Assembly (NCBI GenBank): GCA_026004095.1
Contig: BPIL01000001.1
Location: 186,001 to 250,000, forward strand
DNA: 64,000 bases
Reading direction: 5' to 3'
Origin: Meiothermus sp.
Lineage (GTDB): Bacteria > Deinococcota > Deinococci > Deinococcales > Thermaceae
A program made the position numbers and the translations under genes. This document shows positions 52,667 to 61,827 of this stretch, in pieces. Positions within the stretch are counted from its first letter, which is position 1; the number at the start of each line of letters is the position of its first letter. Below the pieces are notes generated by a model that made no database searches, was not told the DNA's origin, and saw only the letters and a list, made by a program, of their open reading frames with translations.

Positions 52667-53335
52667 TCACAACAGTTTTTGCAGCCACTCGGGGGTGATT
52701 CTGAGGAAGAAGCTGTTGAGCTGGGTAAAGCTGCCGGTGATCAGGAGAACGCCCACAACGATCAGCACCACACCGGCCACAATCTCCACCGCATGGGAAA
52801 CCCGGGCGGCGCGCCTTAGGAAGGCTCGAGCCCGCTCGGCAAAGAGCGCCACCAGCATGAAGGGTACGGCCAGCCCCAGAATGTAGGCCACCAGCAGATG
52901 AATGCCCCCGCCGGTGGCGGTGAGGGTGAGGATGCCCCCCAGAATGGGGCCGATGCAGGGCGTCCAGCCCAGCCCCAGCACGATGCCCAGCACGAAGGCC
53001 CCCCAGGGGCGGTCGGTGGGGCCCTGGTAGCGCAGGTTCACCCCCCACCTGGGTTTGAGGCCCAGCATATACAGCCCCAGCAGGATGAGCACCCCGCCCC
53101 CGATGCGCGAAAGCAGGTCGCGGTGCTCGAAGAGCAAGCCCCCCAGCAGGGTAAAGGGCAGGCCCAGCAAAAAGAAGATGGCCGAAAAGCCCAGCACAAA
53201 GAAGAGGGCGTTGCGGATGGGGCGGCCCCGCTGTCCCCCCAGGTACAGCAGGTAGGTGGGTACCAGGGGGAGCACACAGGGCGACAGGAACGAGAGGATT
53301 CCTGCCAGGAAAGCGATGGGGAGGCTCAGGGTCAT
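52667..53335 (-). CDS. ccdA: CcdA-type cytochrome c biogenesis / thiol transporter
   Basis: This 222-residue membrane protein with six helices has the two redox Cys of CcdA, in LSFLSPCVLPLVPTYLLYL (near residue 20) and LGLGWTPCIGPILGGILTL. It carries reducing equivalents from cytosolic thioredoxin to extracytoplasmic proteins, such as those keeping cytochrome c haem sites or the SoxYZ thiol reduced. It lies between the Rieske gene and the ligand-less CsoR paralogue at the end of the sox operon. Confidence 0.92.
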   Translation of the reverse strand: MTLSLPIAFLAGILSFLSPCVLPLVPTYLLYLGGQRGRPIRNALFFVLGFSAIFFLLGLPFTLLGGLLFEHRDLLSRIGGGVLILLGLYMLGLKPRWGVNLRYQGPTDRPWGAFVLGIVLGLGWTPCIGPILGGILTLTATGGGIHLLVAYILGLAVPFMLVALFAERARAFLRRAARVSHAVEIVAGVVLIVVGVLLITGSFTQLNSFFLRITPEWLQKLL

Positions 53336-53351
53336 GGTCTGGGCTCGAGGA

Positions 53352-54077
53352 CTACCCTAAAACCGGGCAGGTGGTGGGCACTTTGGTGTGCTCGGCGTAG
53401 GGGATGACGGTGGCTTTGCTCACCTCTTCACGGGCCCGGGCGGTGGTGCGGAACAGGTTGCGCAGGGCCTGGTTCTGGGCCCGGAAGAACTCGTCGAACT
53501 GGGGGTTGCCTAAAAAGCCCACGGCGTAGGCTTCGTCCTTGGCGGCGTCGTACTCGAGCGCCACCGCGGCCAGGGCGTGGGGGGCCGGCCCCCCTCTGAC
53601 CTCACCGCCCCGGGTCACGTCGAACGACGAAAGGTGGGCGCAGCAGACCATCCGGGGCCCGCGGTTCCCTTCGGGCTTGTAGTAGCCCATGGCCCCCAGG
53701 TTGGGGGCGGCGTAGCTGTAGGCGTGGGGGCAGATGCTGGTATAAGCCACGATGTTCCTGCCCTTGCCCACCCCGCCGGGCCAGCGGTAGTTCTTGCCGT
53801 CCGGCATCTTCACCTCCACCGGGGAGAGCTCGGCGTCCACATTAACCAGGATATTGGGGGTGGCGGCAAAGGGGTAGGCAAAAACAAAGGGCTCGTGGGG
53901 CTTGAGGGTGCTCAGCTTGAAGGGGTTGCCAGCCTTGTCCACCAGGAGCGCTTTTTGGAAGCTGGTGGCGCTGGACTGGGCCCGCACGAACTCGAGCATC
54001 CCCAAAGGCGAAAGCTTGAGCAGCAGGCCCAGCGAGGTGCCTTTGGCCAGTAGGTCGAGAAAATCGCGTCGATCCAT
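53352..54077 (-). CDS. Exported Rieske-type [2Fe-2S] protein
   Basis: This 241-residue protein begins MDRRDFLDLLAKGTSLG, a Tat-like signal. It has Rieske-like cluster motifs, ICPHAYSY (C-x-H) and RMVCCAHLSSFD (C-x-x-H), about 27 residues apart. Both Cys and both His ligands are present, but the disulfide Cys usual in Rieske loops is missing from the first motif. Sox operons do not always contain a Rieske protein, so it may link the sulfane dehydrogenase to the electron-transport chain. It lies 9 bases after the soxD-like cytochrome. Confidence 0.82.
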   Translation of the reverse strand: MDRRDFLDLLAKGTSLGLLLKLSPLGMLEFVRAQSSATSFQKALLVDKAGNPFKLSTLKPHEPFVFAYPFAATPNILVNVDAELSPVEVKMPDGKNYRWPGGVGKGRNIVAYTSICPHAYSYAAPNLGAMGYYKPEGNRGPRMVCCAHLSSFDVTRGGEVRGGPAPHALAAVALEYDAAKDEAYAVGFLGNPQFDEFFRAQNQALRNLFRTTARAREEVSKATVIPYAEHTKVPTTCPVLG

Positions 54078-54086
54078 GCTTGACCT

Positions 54087-54650
54087 CTAGGGGAGCCTGA
54101 TCCAGGGGAAGCGTTTCTGGGTGTTGGGGTCGAGCTCCAACAGGGCGCGGGCGGGCATCTGTACTTTGGGTAGGGTCTGGGCGTTCATGGGTTCGCTGCC
54201 GTCAATGATCCCGTTTTGATAAAGGATATAGGCCACCACCGCGTACACCTCGTCGTTGCTGAGGATGCCCGGCGTGGCAAAGGGCATGGCCCGGCGGGTG
54301 TAGTCGAAGAGGGTGGTGGCGTACTGCCAGTAGTTGCCGATGGCAAAGTCCACCGAGTCCACCTCTTTGGTGATGGGGAAGGGCTCGGAGACCAGCCGGG
54401 TAAAGGCCCCCCCTTCGCCGGTGGCGCCGTGGCAGCTCGCACAGTGGGTGGCATAGACCTGGGCCCCCTCATCTACCGTGCCCTGGCCGGGGGGCAGACC
54501 CACCCCATTGGCCAGGATGGAGGGCCGGATGTTCCACTCCTGCACCTCCTGCTCGCTCAGCGGGGTGCCAATCTGGTAGCGCCCCTGGGCCAGCACCAGG
54601 GCCGGGAGGGCCAGGGCCAGAAGGGCCACATAGAACCGCTTGCGCCGCAT
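54087..54650 (-). CDS. soxD: SoxD-like monohaem cytochrome c
   Basis: This 187-residue exported cytochrome has a signal peptide (RFYVALLALALPALVLAQG) and one haem site CASCH near residue 71. A Met ligand probably lies in RAMPFATPG. Its gene follows soxC, overlapping it by one base (TGATG), so it is almost certainly the electron-accepting subunit of the sulfane/sulfite dehydrogenase. It is smaller than the dihaem SoxD of proteobacteria. GTG 54653 is an alternative start one codon upstream. Confidence 0.85.
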   Translation of the reverse strand: MRRKRFYVALLALALPALVLAQGRYQIGTPLSEQEVQEWNIRPSILANGVGLPPGQGTVDEGAQVYATHCASCHGATGEGGAFTRLVSEPFPITKEVDSVDFAIGNYWQYATTLFDYTRRAMPFATPGILSNDEVYAVVAYILYQNGIIDGSEPMNAQTLPKVQMPARALLELDPNTQKRFPWIRLP

Positions 54651-55945
54651 CACGACTCACCTCCACAGCCGCCCCGGCCCACCGCGCCGAGCCGGGCGGG
54701 GGCCCCGGCCAGGGTCTTGTCGCCGTTGACCACCTTGCCATCGGCCCCAATCCGCCAGGCCTGGATGGCGTTGTAGTGGTAGCGGTTGTTGCGGGCCCAC
54801 TTGGCGAAAAACTCCTCCTGGGTGGGCTGGGTGTTGCCTTTTTCATCCCAGGCCCGGCTCATGATAACCGTCTCGCGGCCATCCCAGACCCAGTTGTACT
54901 TGAAGCGCACCACCGAGAGCGCATCGGGGGCGGGCTCGAGGCTGGCCTGTTTCCAGGTTTTGCCCCCGTCCAGCGAGATCTCCACCCGGCGGATGCGCCC
55001 GTGGCCGCTCCAGGCCAGGCCGCGAATCTCGTGGAAGCCCCGCGAAATCTGCTGCAACCCCGAAGGATAGGTGATGATGGACTCCGGATCCATCACCCAG
55101 GTGAAGGCATAAATCTTACCGTCGGCCATCACGTCGGTGTATTCCGAGGTCTCGTCCTTGCTCATCACCGGGGTGTCGGTCACCTGGATGCGCCGCAGCC
55201 ACTTGACCTGGATGCTCCCCTCCCAGCCCGGCACCACCAGGCGCACCGGGTAGCCCTGCTCGGGCCGGATGGCCTCACCGTTCTGGGCGTAGGCCACCAG
55301 CACATCGTCCAGGGCCTTTTCCAGCGGCAGGCTGCGGGTGTAGGCGGCAGCGTCCTGCCCCTCGGGAATCAGCCAGCGGGCGCCTTCCTTGAGGCCCGCT
55401 TCCTTGAGCAGAATCGAGAGGGGCACCCCCGTCCAGGAAGAGTTGGAGACCAGACCCCGGCTGCGGGTGGCGGTCAGGGTCATGTCGGGGGGGTTGCGGT
55501 AGCCGTTCTGCCCGTTGCCGGCACACTCAATGAAGTAGGTGCGGGTGACCGAAGGCAGGCGCTTGAGGTCTTGCAGGGTGAACATCAGGGGCCGCTCAAC
55601 CATCCCGTGAATCACCAGCCGGTAGTCGGCCGGGTTTACGTTGGGCACCCCGGCATGGTGCCGCTCGAAGTGCAGCGAGTTGGGGGTGACGATGCCCTCG
55701 AGCTTCTCCAGCGGGGAAAAGCTGGCCCCGGTGTGGCGGCTGCGCAGGTTGGGCGAGATGTAGCGAATCACGTCCTTTTCAAACTCGCTGCGCTCGCCGT
55801 ATTCGCGCAGGGTGGTTCCCAACACCTTCATGGTGTCGGTAGCGCCTTGGGGAATCTTGCCCTGGGCCAGGCCCCCGGAGAGTTTTACAAAGGCCCCGGC
55901 AGCGGCTCCTTTGCTCAGGAGTTGCAGCAGTTTTCGACGGTTCAT
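54650..55945 (-). CDS. soxC: Molybdenum-dependent sulfane/sulfite dehydrogenase SoxC
   Basis: This 431-residue molybdoenzyme has a Tat-type N-terminus (MNRRKLLQLLSKGAAAGA). It also has the sulfite-oxidase-family molybdenum site: the Moco-ligating Cys lies in RTYFIECAGNGQNGYRNPP (near residue 165), preceded by FERHHAGVPNVNP. The C-terminal dimerisation domain (EIRGLAWSGHGRIRRVEISLDGGKTW) is complete. SoxCD oxidises sulfane sulfur bound to SoxYZ. ATG 55945 is the start; an in-frame extension upstream overlaps the end of soxF and lacks a motif. Confidence 0.92.
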   Translation of the reverse strand: MNRRKLLQLLSKGAAAGAFVKLSGGLAQGKIPQGATDTMKVLGTTLREYGERSEFEKDVIRYISPNLRSRHTGASFSPLEKLEGIVTPNSLHFERHHAGVPNVNPADYRLVIHGMVERPLMFTLQDLKRLPSVTRTYFIECAGNGQNGYRNPPDMTLTATRSRGLVSNSSWTGVPLSILLKEAGLKEGARWLIPEGQDAAAYTRSLPLEKALDDVLVAYAQNGEAIRPEQGYPVRLVVPGWEGSIQVKWLRRIQVTDTPVMSKDETSEYTDVMADGKIYAFTWVMDPESIITYPSGLQQISRGFHEIRGLAWSGHGRIRRVEISLDGGKTWKQASLEPAPDALSVVRFKYNWVWDGRETVIMSRAWDEKGNTQPTQEEFFAKWARNNRYHYNAIQAWRIGADGKVVNGDKTLAGAPARLGAVGRGGCGGES

Positions 55946-56003
55946 CCGATGAGTTCTCCTTGGAAGGGGTGGGGTATGCGCAACCCCACCCCGTGCCGCG
56001 GGT

Positions 56004-57284
56004 TCAGGCGTCCGGGCCAAACATATCGCTCCACAGGCCCCGGGCCCATTCCAGCGCCAGGGCTCCGTTGGGCTTGGAGCGGTTGTTGTCTACGGTGGCT
56101 TGCTGCCGAATCTGCCGGGCGGCCTCGTCCCAGTTGTGTTTGTGCGATACCCAGATGGACTCCTCGTTGCTCACGAAGCTGTAGCAGATGTTGTCGGGCA
56201 GCGGGTTGGCAATCTCATCCAGGCGCTTACCAGCGATACGCTGGGCGATGTGCTCGGCGATGATCTTGCCGTCGTTGTAGGCCACCTGCCCGCTCTTGGG
56301 GTAGGGTACGTTGCCGATCACGTCGCCGATGATGTAAACCCGATCGTCCCGCTCGGAGAGGAACGAAGGTAGCCGCACGTTGGCCCAGCGGTCGCCCAGC
56401 CCTGCGGTGCGTACAATTTCGCCGGCCTTCATGGGCGGGATGATGTTGGCCAGGTCGAACTTGAACTCGCCTAGGGGGGTCTTGACCTCCTTCCTGGCGT
56501 AGTCAATGGCCGTGACCTCGGCCTGAGGAATGTACTGGATGTAGTCTTTGTAGAGATCGTTGTACGCCGCGGTAAAGCCGGGGCCTTTGGAGATGGGGCC
56601 GGGGTTGGCGTCCAGCACGATCACCTTGCCCTTGATCTGGTTGGTCTTGAGGTAGTAGGCCAGCATGGCCGCCCGCTCATAGGGGCCTGGGGGGCAGCGG
56701 TAGGGGGGCTTGGGGATGGCCAACACCAGGTCACCCCCTTCGAAGTTGTCAAGCTGGCGTTTGAGGGCGATGTGCTCCCAGGGCTTGAAGCCTACCGGCA
56801 GGAACTGCTTGACCTCCTCATACCCCTGGATGGCCTCGTACATATAGTCGATGCCGGGCGAGACCACCAGGTAGTTGTAGAAGACCAGGCCGCTGGTGGT
56901 GCGCACATAGCGGCCCGCCCGGTTGACCTCAATAGCCCGCTCGTTGATGATGGTGACCCCAGCCCGGGCCACGTTGGCGTAGTCGAAGACGATAAAGTCG
57001 AGATCCTTGACCCCGCCTAGGTACAGGTTGCTCATGGGGCAGGACATGAAGGCGGGGTTCTTCTCGATCAGCACCACCTCGATGTTGGGGTTTTTGCGCC
57101 GCAGATGCCGGGCGGTGCTCACACCGCCCCAGCCCCCACCGATAATCACCACGCGGTTGCCCCTGGCCGGCCCCAGCACGCTGCTGGGCTTGCTGAAGAA
57201 CTCCTGGGCAAAAGCGCTGCTGGCTGCCGCTGCACCCGCTACCGCACCTGCTTTGAGAAGCTTACGACGTGTTACCTTGCTCAT
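56004..57284 (-). CDS. soxF: Flavocytochrome c sulfide dehydrogenase, flavin subunit (SoxF/FccB)
   Basis: This 426-residue flavoprotein has a Tat signal (TRRKLLKAGAVAGAAAASSAFA), the FAD motif VVIIGGGWGGVSTARHLRR, and the FCSD signature LIEKNPAFMSCPMSNLYLGG. A second flavin segment is VYIIGDVIGNVPYPKSGQVAYNDG. It oxidises sulfide to sulfur or polysulfide, passing electrons to a cytochrome. ATG 57284 is supported by GGGAGGA. A possible promoter (TTGTTA and TAGAAT on the minus strand within 57350-57400) lies in the 126 bases upstream, so it may have its own start within the operon. Confidence 0.9.
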   Translation of the reverse strand: MSKVTRRKLLKAGAVAGAAAASSAFAQEFFSKPSSVLGPARGNRVVIIGGGWGGVSTARHLRRKNPNIEVVLIEKNPAFMSCPMSNLYLGGVKDLDFIVFDYANVARAGVTIINERAIEVNRAGRYVRTTSGLVFYNYLVVSPGIDYMYEAIQGYEEVKQFLPVGFKPWEHIALKRQLDNFEGGDLVLAIPKPPYRCPPGPYERAAMLAYYLKTNQIKGKVIVLDANPGPISKGPGFTAAYNDLYKDYIQYIPQAEVTAIDYARKEVKTPLGEFKFDLANIIPPMKAGEIVRTAGLGDRWANVRLPSFLSERDDRVYIIGDVIGNVPYPKSGQVAYNDGKIIAEHIAQRIAGKRLDEIANPLPDNICYSFVSNEESIWVSHKHNWDEAARQIRQQATVDNNRSKPNGALALEWARGLWSDMFGPDA

Positions 57285-57410
57285 GCTTCCTCCCATAACC
57301 CGAGCCACTTCGGGGGCTTCCCCTCGATAACCTCCGTGAGCTTGGGTTTAAAGGCAAGTTTATCAGATTCTATCCAAGCCCACGAAAGCCATAACAACGG
57401 GTTATAACAC

Positions 57411-58277
57411 CTATTGCCCAGGGCGATAGGGCTGGCCGCCCACCCCCTCCAGAATCTGGCTCATCACCCGCCGGGCCTCCTGGAGCATGCCCATGGTGGC
57501 CTGGTTCTGGGCCACACCTGGCATGATGCTCATCAGCATGGGTTCGATGGCCCCGACCAGTACACCGCCAGGTATGGGTGCTACAAAGAAGCGGCACGGC
57601 GCGGCAAAACCGCCCGCGGGCTGGGTCATGAACATCTGGTAGGCCCACTCGCTCTTGCAGGGCTGGATGCCCACCACCTCACCCATCCTGACCGAGGGCA
57701 GCACGTTGAGGCCATTGTTGCCCAGCTCGCTTTCGATCAGAAGGGTGAGTTCATCCACGTTGCCCCCTTCAACCCGGTACATCATGGCTGGCATCATCCC
57801 GGAGCTGGGATCAGGCATCATGGCCGGCGCCACTTTACGGGGTAGTCCCAGGCTGGCGATTACCGCTTTGAGTTTGGCTCCCAAGAGGCGGCTCTTGGTG
57901 TTTTTGACCCCCAGCATCCCGAACATCAGGTCGGGGTCGAAGGTGCCCACCGTGACCATCCCGGGCCGGGCAGCGTGCAGGTAGATGGTGGGGGGCAGGA
58001 TAATGGCGGTCATAACGTTTTCCTGCACCGCCGCCAGCACCCCGGCCTCGGGCTCGAGCACCATCAGCAGGTAGTCGGGGAAGTCGGCCTTGAAGTTTTT
58101 GACCTGTCCACCCAGGTTCAGGGTGCGGGCCACCTTGAGCCCCTGGGCCTGGACAGCGGCCTCGACCCGGGCCTGGGCCTCGGCCACGCTAACCCCGCGC
58201 AGGGTGGTTTCCAGCGACTGGGCTAGAACCGACAGCGAAAGAACAAAACCCAACCACAGCGTCCACTTGATCTTCAT
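57411..58277 (-). CDS. Exported protein with DUF302 domain(s)
   Basis: This 288-residue protein has a signal peptide (MKIKWTLWLGFVLSLSVLAQ) and DUF302-like segments in two places, about residues 20-105 and 135-260. The best signature is PCRFFVAPIPGGVLVGAIEP near residues 227-246. DUF302 proteins are small and of unknown function but recur next to sulfur-metabolism and rhodanese genes. It lies between the rhodanese and soxF with 9 and 126 bases spacing, so it belongs to the operon. The 126-base gap after it may hold an internal promoter. Confidence 0.75.
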   Translation of the reverse strand: MKIKWTLWLGFVLSLSVLAQSLETTLRGVSVAEAQARVEAAVQAQGLKVARTLNLGGQVKNFKADFPDYLLMVLEPEAGVLAAVQENVMTAIILPPTIYLHAARPGMVTVGTFDPDLMFGMLGVKNTKSRLLGAKLKAVIASLGLPRKVAPAMMPDPSSGMMPAMMYRVEGGNVDELTLLIESELGNNGLNVLPSVRMGEVVGIQPCKSEWAYQMFMTQPAGGFAAPCRFFVAPIPGGVLVGAIEPMLMSIMPGVAQNQATMGMLQEARRVMSQILEGVGGQPYRPGQ

Positions 58278-58286
58278 AGCTCTCCT

Positions 58287-58718
58287 TTAGGGTCTCTGTA
58301 CCGGCAGGCCCAGCTCGAGCCAGGCCCGAAAACCCCCATTCAGGTTCTTAACTTCGCGGTAGCCCAGGGCCCGCAAATAGGCCGCCGCCACCGCACTGAC
58401 GTGCCCGGTGCCGCAATAGACCAGGATGGGCTTGTCTTTGTCTTTGGGCAGCTCGCCCAGGCGGTCGGGTAGCTGGCTGATGTGGATGTGCACCGAGCCG
58501 GGCAAGAAGCCCCTCGAGCGCTCCTCGGCGGTGCGAACGTCCAGGATAAAAGGCTCGAAGACCTCCACAAAGTCCTTGGCCTCGGCGGCGTAGAGCAGGT
58601 AGCTGGCGGGGTTTGTTTTCTTGATAAAGTTGCCCATCTCCTGCAGTGAGGCCGGGCTCATCTCCTGGGCCAGGCCCAGACCACCCAGCAGCACCAGCAG
58701 TATCCAACCCTTCCGCAT
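58287..58718 (-). CDS. Exported single-domain rhodanese
   Basis: This 143-residue sulfurtransferase has a signal peptide (GWILLVLLGGLGLAQ) and one rhodanese domain. The catalytic Cys is in ILVYCGTGHVSAVAAAYL near residues 97-114, and the other family elements are PFILDVRTAEERSRGFLPGSVHI and NGGFRAWLELGLPV. It moves sulfane sulfur outside the membrane, probably between thiosulfate or polysulfide and Sox proteins. GGAGG precedes ATG 58718. It lies 11 bases after soxA1. Confidence 0.9.
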   Translation of the reverse strand: MRKGWILLVLLGGLGLAQEMSPASLQEMGNFIKKTNPASYLLYAAEAKDFVEVFEPFILDVRTAEERSRGFLPGSVHIHISQLPDRLGELPKDKDKPILVYCGTGHVSAVAAAYLRALGYREVKNLNGGFRAWLELGLPVQRP

Positions 58719-58729
58719 AGATGCCTCCT

Positions 58730-59527
58730 TCAGCGGGTGAACCCCGGTAGCTCGGTGAACTTGTGCTTGCCCTTGGTGGCCTCGGCCAGCATGTAGATGG
58801 AAAGCGCGATGTAGGGCTCGGAGTAGAACTCGGGTGGGGCGATCCCGATGGATTCGTAGCAGAAGGCGATGCGGTCTTGCAGGGTGTAGAGTTTGTCGGC
58901 CTCGAAGCGGTAGGCCGGCCACTCGTTGGATAGGCCCTGGCGCGGGCTGCGCACCGGTGAGAGCCGCACCTTGCCCCCAGCGTAGGCATCGTGGCAGATG
59001 GCGCAGTTCATGTCGCGGTTACCGGCCCGGTGGTACCACAGCTCGCGGCCCAGGTTGTACATAGCGATCTCCTGGGAGGTTTTGGGCACCACATTGATGG
59101 GCATCTCGCTGGATTTGGAGGCCACGTAGGCGGTGAGGGCCTTCACCTCATCGCGCTTGATCTCTTCGGGTTTGAAGCCCTGGAGCCGCACCATGCAGCT
59201 CACGATGCGGGTCTCGAGGTCCTCCACCCGCCGGGTATCGGCAAAGTAGCGGGGAAGCTGGGTCAGGGCGCCCTCGAGCTTCCCCGGCCCCAGGCCGAAG
59301 TCGCAGGCCTCGAGGCTGGCGTTCTTGGAGCCGCGTTTCTGGGTAAAGAGTTCTTCGCCCTGGGCGGCGTACAGCTCGCCGGGCAGGATGCCGGCGGTCT
59401 GGCGGAACAGCTCCCGCTGCCGCTCGGCTTCCTTGTAGGGGTCTACTTCTTGTGGCTGGGTGAGGGCGATGCTCAGGCCCAGGCCCAGCGCCAACAAAAA
59501 TCCGATCCACAGGCTGCGGTTGCGCAT
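58730..59527 (-). CDS. soxA: SoxA (copy 1)
   Basis: This 265-residue exported c-type cytochrome has a signal peptide (LWIGFLLALGLGLSIALTQ) and one haem motif CAICH near residue 175. The catalytic Cys is in QDRIAFCYESIG near residue 222, whose persulfide ligates haem. The N-terminal region keeps a disulfide pair (EACDFGLGPG and RIVSCMVRL) instead of a second haem site. With SoxX it joins thiosulfate to the SoxY Cys. It pairs with the adjacent soxX copy 1 (4-base gap) and lies downstream of soxB. Confidence 0.93.
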   Translation of the reverse strand: MRNRSLWIGFLLALGLGLSIALTQPQEVDPYKEAERQRELFRQTAGILPGELYAAQGEELFTQKRGSKNASLEACDFGLGPGKLEGALTQLPRYFADTRRVEDLETRIVSCMVRLQGFKPEEIKRDEVKALTAYVASKSSEMPINVVPKTSQEIAMYNLGRELWYHRAGNRDMNCAICHDAYAGGKVRLSPVRSPRQGLSNEWPAYRFEADKLYTLQDRIAFCYESIGIAPPEFYSEPYIALSIYMLAEATKGKHKFTELPGFTR

Positions 59528-59531
59528 GGCA

Positions 59532-60095
59532 TCACCTCTTGGCATTGACCGGCGAGGCCGGATCGAGCAGGAAGGCGGTCACGTGGGCGGTTTCCTCCGG
59601 GGTCAGGATGCCGTGGTAGCCGGCCCGGTACATCAGCGAGCAGGGCATGGTGGCCCAGGCGTTGTAAATCTTGTCGTAGGTGTACTTGATCACCGCCTCG
59701 CTGGTGCCGCGCTGGCCGTAGTTCACCAGCCCTGGCCCCATCCGCCCGGCCCCTGCCTCCCTGGGGTCGCCGGTGTGGCAGGCGTAGCAGTTGCCTTTGC
59801 GGGGGTTGGTGAAAAGGGCCTCGCCCTGCTTCCAGTCCCCCATCAGCTTGCCGTCGGCGGGGTACTTAATCAGGGCCCGCTGGCGCTCGAGGAAGGCCCC
59901 TACCAGCTCTGGGGGCAGTTTGTCGCGGTACTGCGAGCACAGGGCCTGGTCGGGGTCTTGCTTCATGGTCTCAGCAAACTTACTGCCGCCGTTCTGGATG
60001 GCCTGCTGCACCCGCTGTTGAAAGGGGCTGGGTTGCGACAGGGTGAGACCGGCCAGCAGCACGGCTAAAAGTCCTAGTGTGTATCTTTTTTTCAC
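59532..60095 (-). CDS. soxX: SoxX (copy 1)
   Basis: This 187-residue exported monohaem cytochrome has a signal peptide (YTLGLLAVLLAGLTLSQ), the SoxX segment IKYPADGKLMGDWKQGEALF, and the haem site CYACH near residue 105. A likely axial Met lies in TMPCSLMYRAGYHG. It is the partner of SoxA. It is paralogous to the copy at 61876 with long shared stretches, such as the KLMGDW and LTPEETAHV regions. It follows soxB by 15 bases. Confidence 0.93.
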   Translation of the reverse strand: MKKRYTLGLLAVLLAGLTLSQPSPFQQRVQQAIQNGGSKFAETMKQDPDQALCSQYRDKLPPELVGAFLERQRALIKYPADGKLMGDWKQGEALFTNPRKGNCYACHTGDPREAGAGRMGPGLVNYGQRGTSEAVIKYTYDKIYNAWATMPCSLMYRAGYHGILTPEETAHVTAFLLDPASPVNAKR

Positions 60096-60110
60096 AACTG
60101 CTCCTCCTGG

Positions 60111-61817
60111 TTATCCGGGTAATACATAGCGCTGATCCAGCACCCGCATGCTGGGGCGCGGGGGGATGTTAACGGTCTTGACCTGCTTGAGGTACTCGGC
60201 AATCAGGTCGTAGATGGGGCGGGGGGTGTATTTTTCCACCAGGGTGCCGCTGCGCTGGAGGCGCCCCCCAAAGGAGGCCAGGGTGTACTCCCGGTTGGGG
60301 TCGAGTCGGCGGCCCTGGATGGCTACGTTGCGGATGCGCTGGCCGGTGGGGGCGTTTACCACCAGCTCGTAGGTAAGCCCAAAGACCCGGCTCATGTCGC
60401 CGCCCTGCTGGTAGAAGGGGTCGGGGTTGAAGGTGTTGGCTGCTACGTCCTCCAGTACGGCCTGCAGGCGCTCGCCCTTGAGTTTGAACACGTAGACCTC
60501 GGGGTAGGTAAAGCCGGTGAAGGCCAGGATTTTATCCATGGTGATGGGCTGGCCCGGCAGGATGGCCGTACCCCAGCGGGTGCCGGTGCTGAAAGCTACC
60601 TCCACCTCGGGGTAGGCGGCCCGAACCGCCCGTCCGGCCAGCTCGTCCAGGGTGGAGTAGGTGGAGTCGCGCTTGTACAGCAGGGTTTCGGTGGTGCCCA
60701 GCACCTGGTCGAGGTAGTCCAGGTGGGGGGCGTAGGCCTCGCGGATGAAGGCCTCGAGCCCGGGGTCGGGCTTGATCAGGTGGGTAGCGACCGGCAGGGT
60801 TTTGGCCCGTATATCGGCAATCCCTCCTTTTTTCATCTGCAGGTCTACCCGCACCACAGCCTTGCCCGCCGAGCCCCCGGCCACCAGCCAGGTGTTGCCC
60901 ACCCGGATGGGCCTGGGGGTAAAGTCGTGGGTGTGGCCGGTCAGAATCAGATCCAGGCCCTTGATGCGCCCGGCCAGGGCCAGATCCAGCGGTACGCCGT
61001 TGTGGGAAAGCATCACCACCGCGTCCACACCCTTGCCCCGCAGCTCGTCCACATACTTCTGCAGCTCGTTTTCCCGGATGCCAAAGGAGAGCCCCTCGGA
61101 GAACTCCTCGGGGTGCGAGACCTTCACATAGGGGAAGGTTGAACCAATCAGGCCCAGGGTGTAGCCGCCGATCTCGTGGATGGCGTAGGGCTCGTAGATG
61201 GGGTCGCCAAACAGGTCGTCCACGATGTTGAAGCTGATGATTTTAGCCTTCAGGGCCTGCACCAGCTCCTCTACGCGCGCACGCCCCAGGGTGTACTCCC
61301 AGTGGAAGACCATGTGGTCGAAGCCCACCCGGTTCATCCAGTCCACCATGACCTGCCCCCTGGTCAGAAGCGAGATACCGGAGTTGGTCCAGGTATCCCC
61401 ACCATCCAGTACCAGGGTGCGTTTTTCACCCGCCAGCGCTTTTTGCTGCTGGATCAGGGCCCCGATATAGGCCCCACCCCCCATCGGCCCGAAGCGTTGG
61501 GCCAGGGCGGTAAAGTCCACCGAGGCGAAGGTGTAGGCCTCGAGGCTGCCCCGCCGGATGCCGTAGTAGCGTAAAAAGGCCTCGCCGGTAAGGTAACCAG
61601 GCCTGCCTTCCAGGGGTTTGGCCGCCAGCAGGTTGGGCGGCTCCATGAAGTAATGGGGCCGTAGCTGCCCGTGCAGATCGGTATTGAAAAGCAGCGTGAC
61701 GTTGCCAAAAGGTGGTAGATCGTAAAGGGCCTCGGGGCGATCCATGGCCTGGGCGAAGGCTTTGGGGGAGGTGATACCCAGGGCCAGCATGAGTTGTACC
61801 AGTTCGCGTCGGGTCAC
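60111..61817 (-). CDS. soxB: SoxB thiosulfohydrolase
   Basis: SoxB is a dinuclear-metal hydrolase that releases sulfate from SoxY-bound S-sulfonate. The 568-residue protein starts at GTG 61817 (AAAGGAGG upstream) with a Tat-like MTRRELVQ. The metallophosphoesterase motifs are LLFNTDLHGQLRPHYF, LVLDGGDTWTNSG, FDHMVFHWEYTLG, VVMLSHNGVPLD and LILTGHTHD. The C-terminal 5'-nucleotidase-like domain (from about residue 380) is complete. It lies between the two soxXA pairs. Confidence 0.95.
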   Translation of the reverse strand: MTRRELVQLMLALGITSPKAFAQAMDRPEALYDLPPFGNVTLLFNTDLHGQLRPHYFMEPPNLLAAKPLEGRPGYLTGEAFLRYYGIRRGSLEAYTFASVDFTALAQRFGPMGGGAYIGALIQQQKALAGEKRTLVLDGGDTWTNSGISLLTRGQVMVDWMNRVGFDHMVFHWEYTLGRARVEELVQALKAKIISFNIVDDLFGDPIYEPYAIHEIGGYTLGLIGSTFPYVKVSHPEEFSEGLSFGIRENELQKYVDELRGKGVDAVVMLSHNGVPLDLALAGRIKGLDLILTGHTHDFTPRPIRVGNTWLVAGGSAGKAVVRVDLQMKKGGIADIRAKTLPVATHLIKPDPGLEAFIREAYAPHLDYLDQVLGTTETLLYKRDSTYSTLDELAGRAVRAAYPEVEVAFSTGTRWGTAILPGQPITMDKILAFTGFTYPEVYVFKLKGERLQAVLEDVAANTFNPDPFYQQGGDMSRVFGLTYELVVNAPTGQRIRNVAIQGRRLDPNREYTLASFGGRLQRSGTLVEKYTPRPIYDLIAEYLKQVKTVNIPPRPSMRVLDQRYVLPG

Positions 61818-61827
61818 AAAACCTCCT

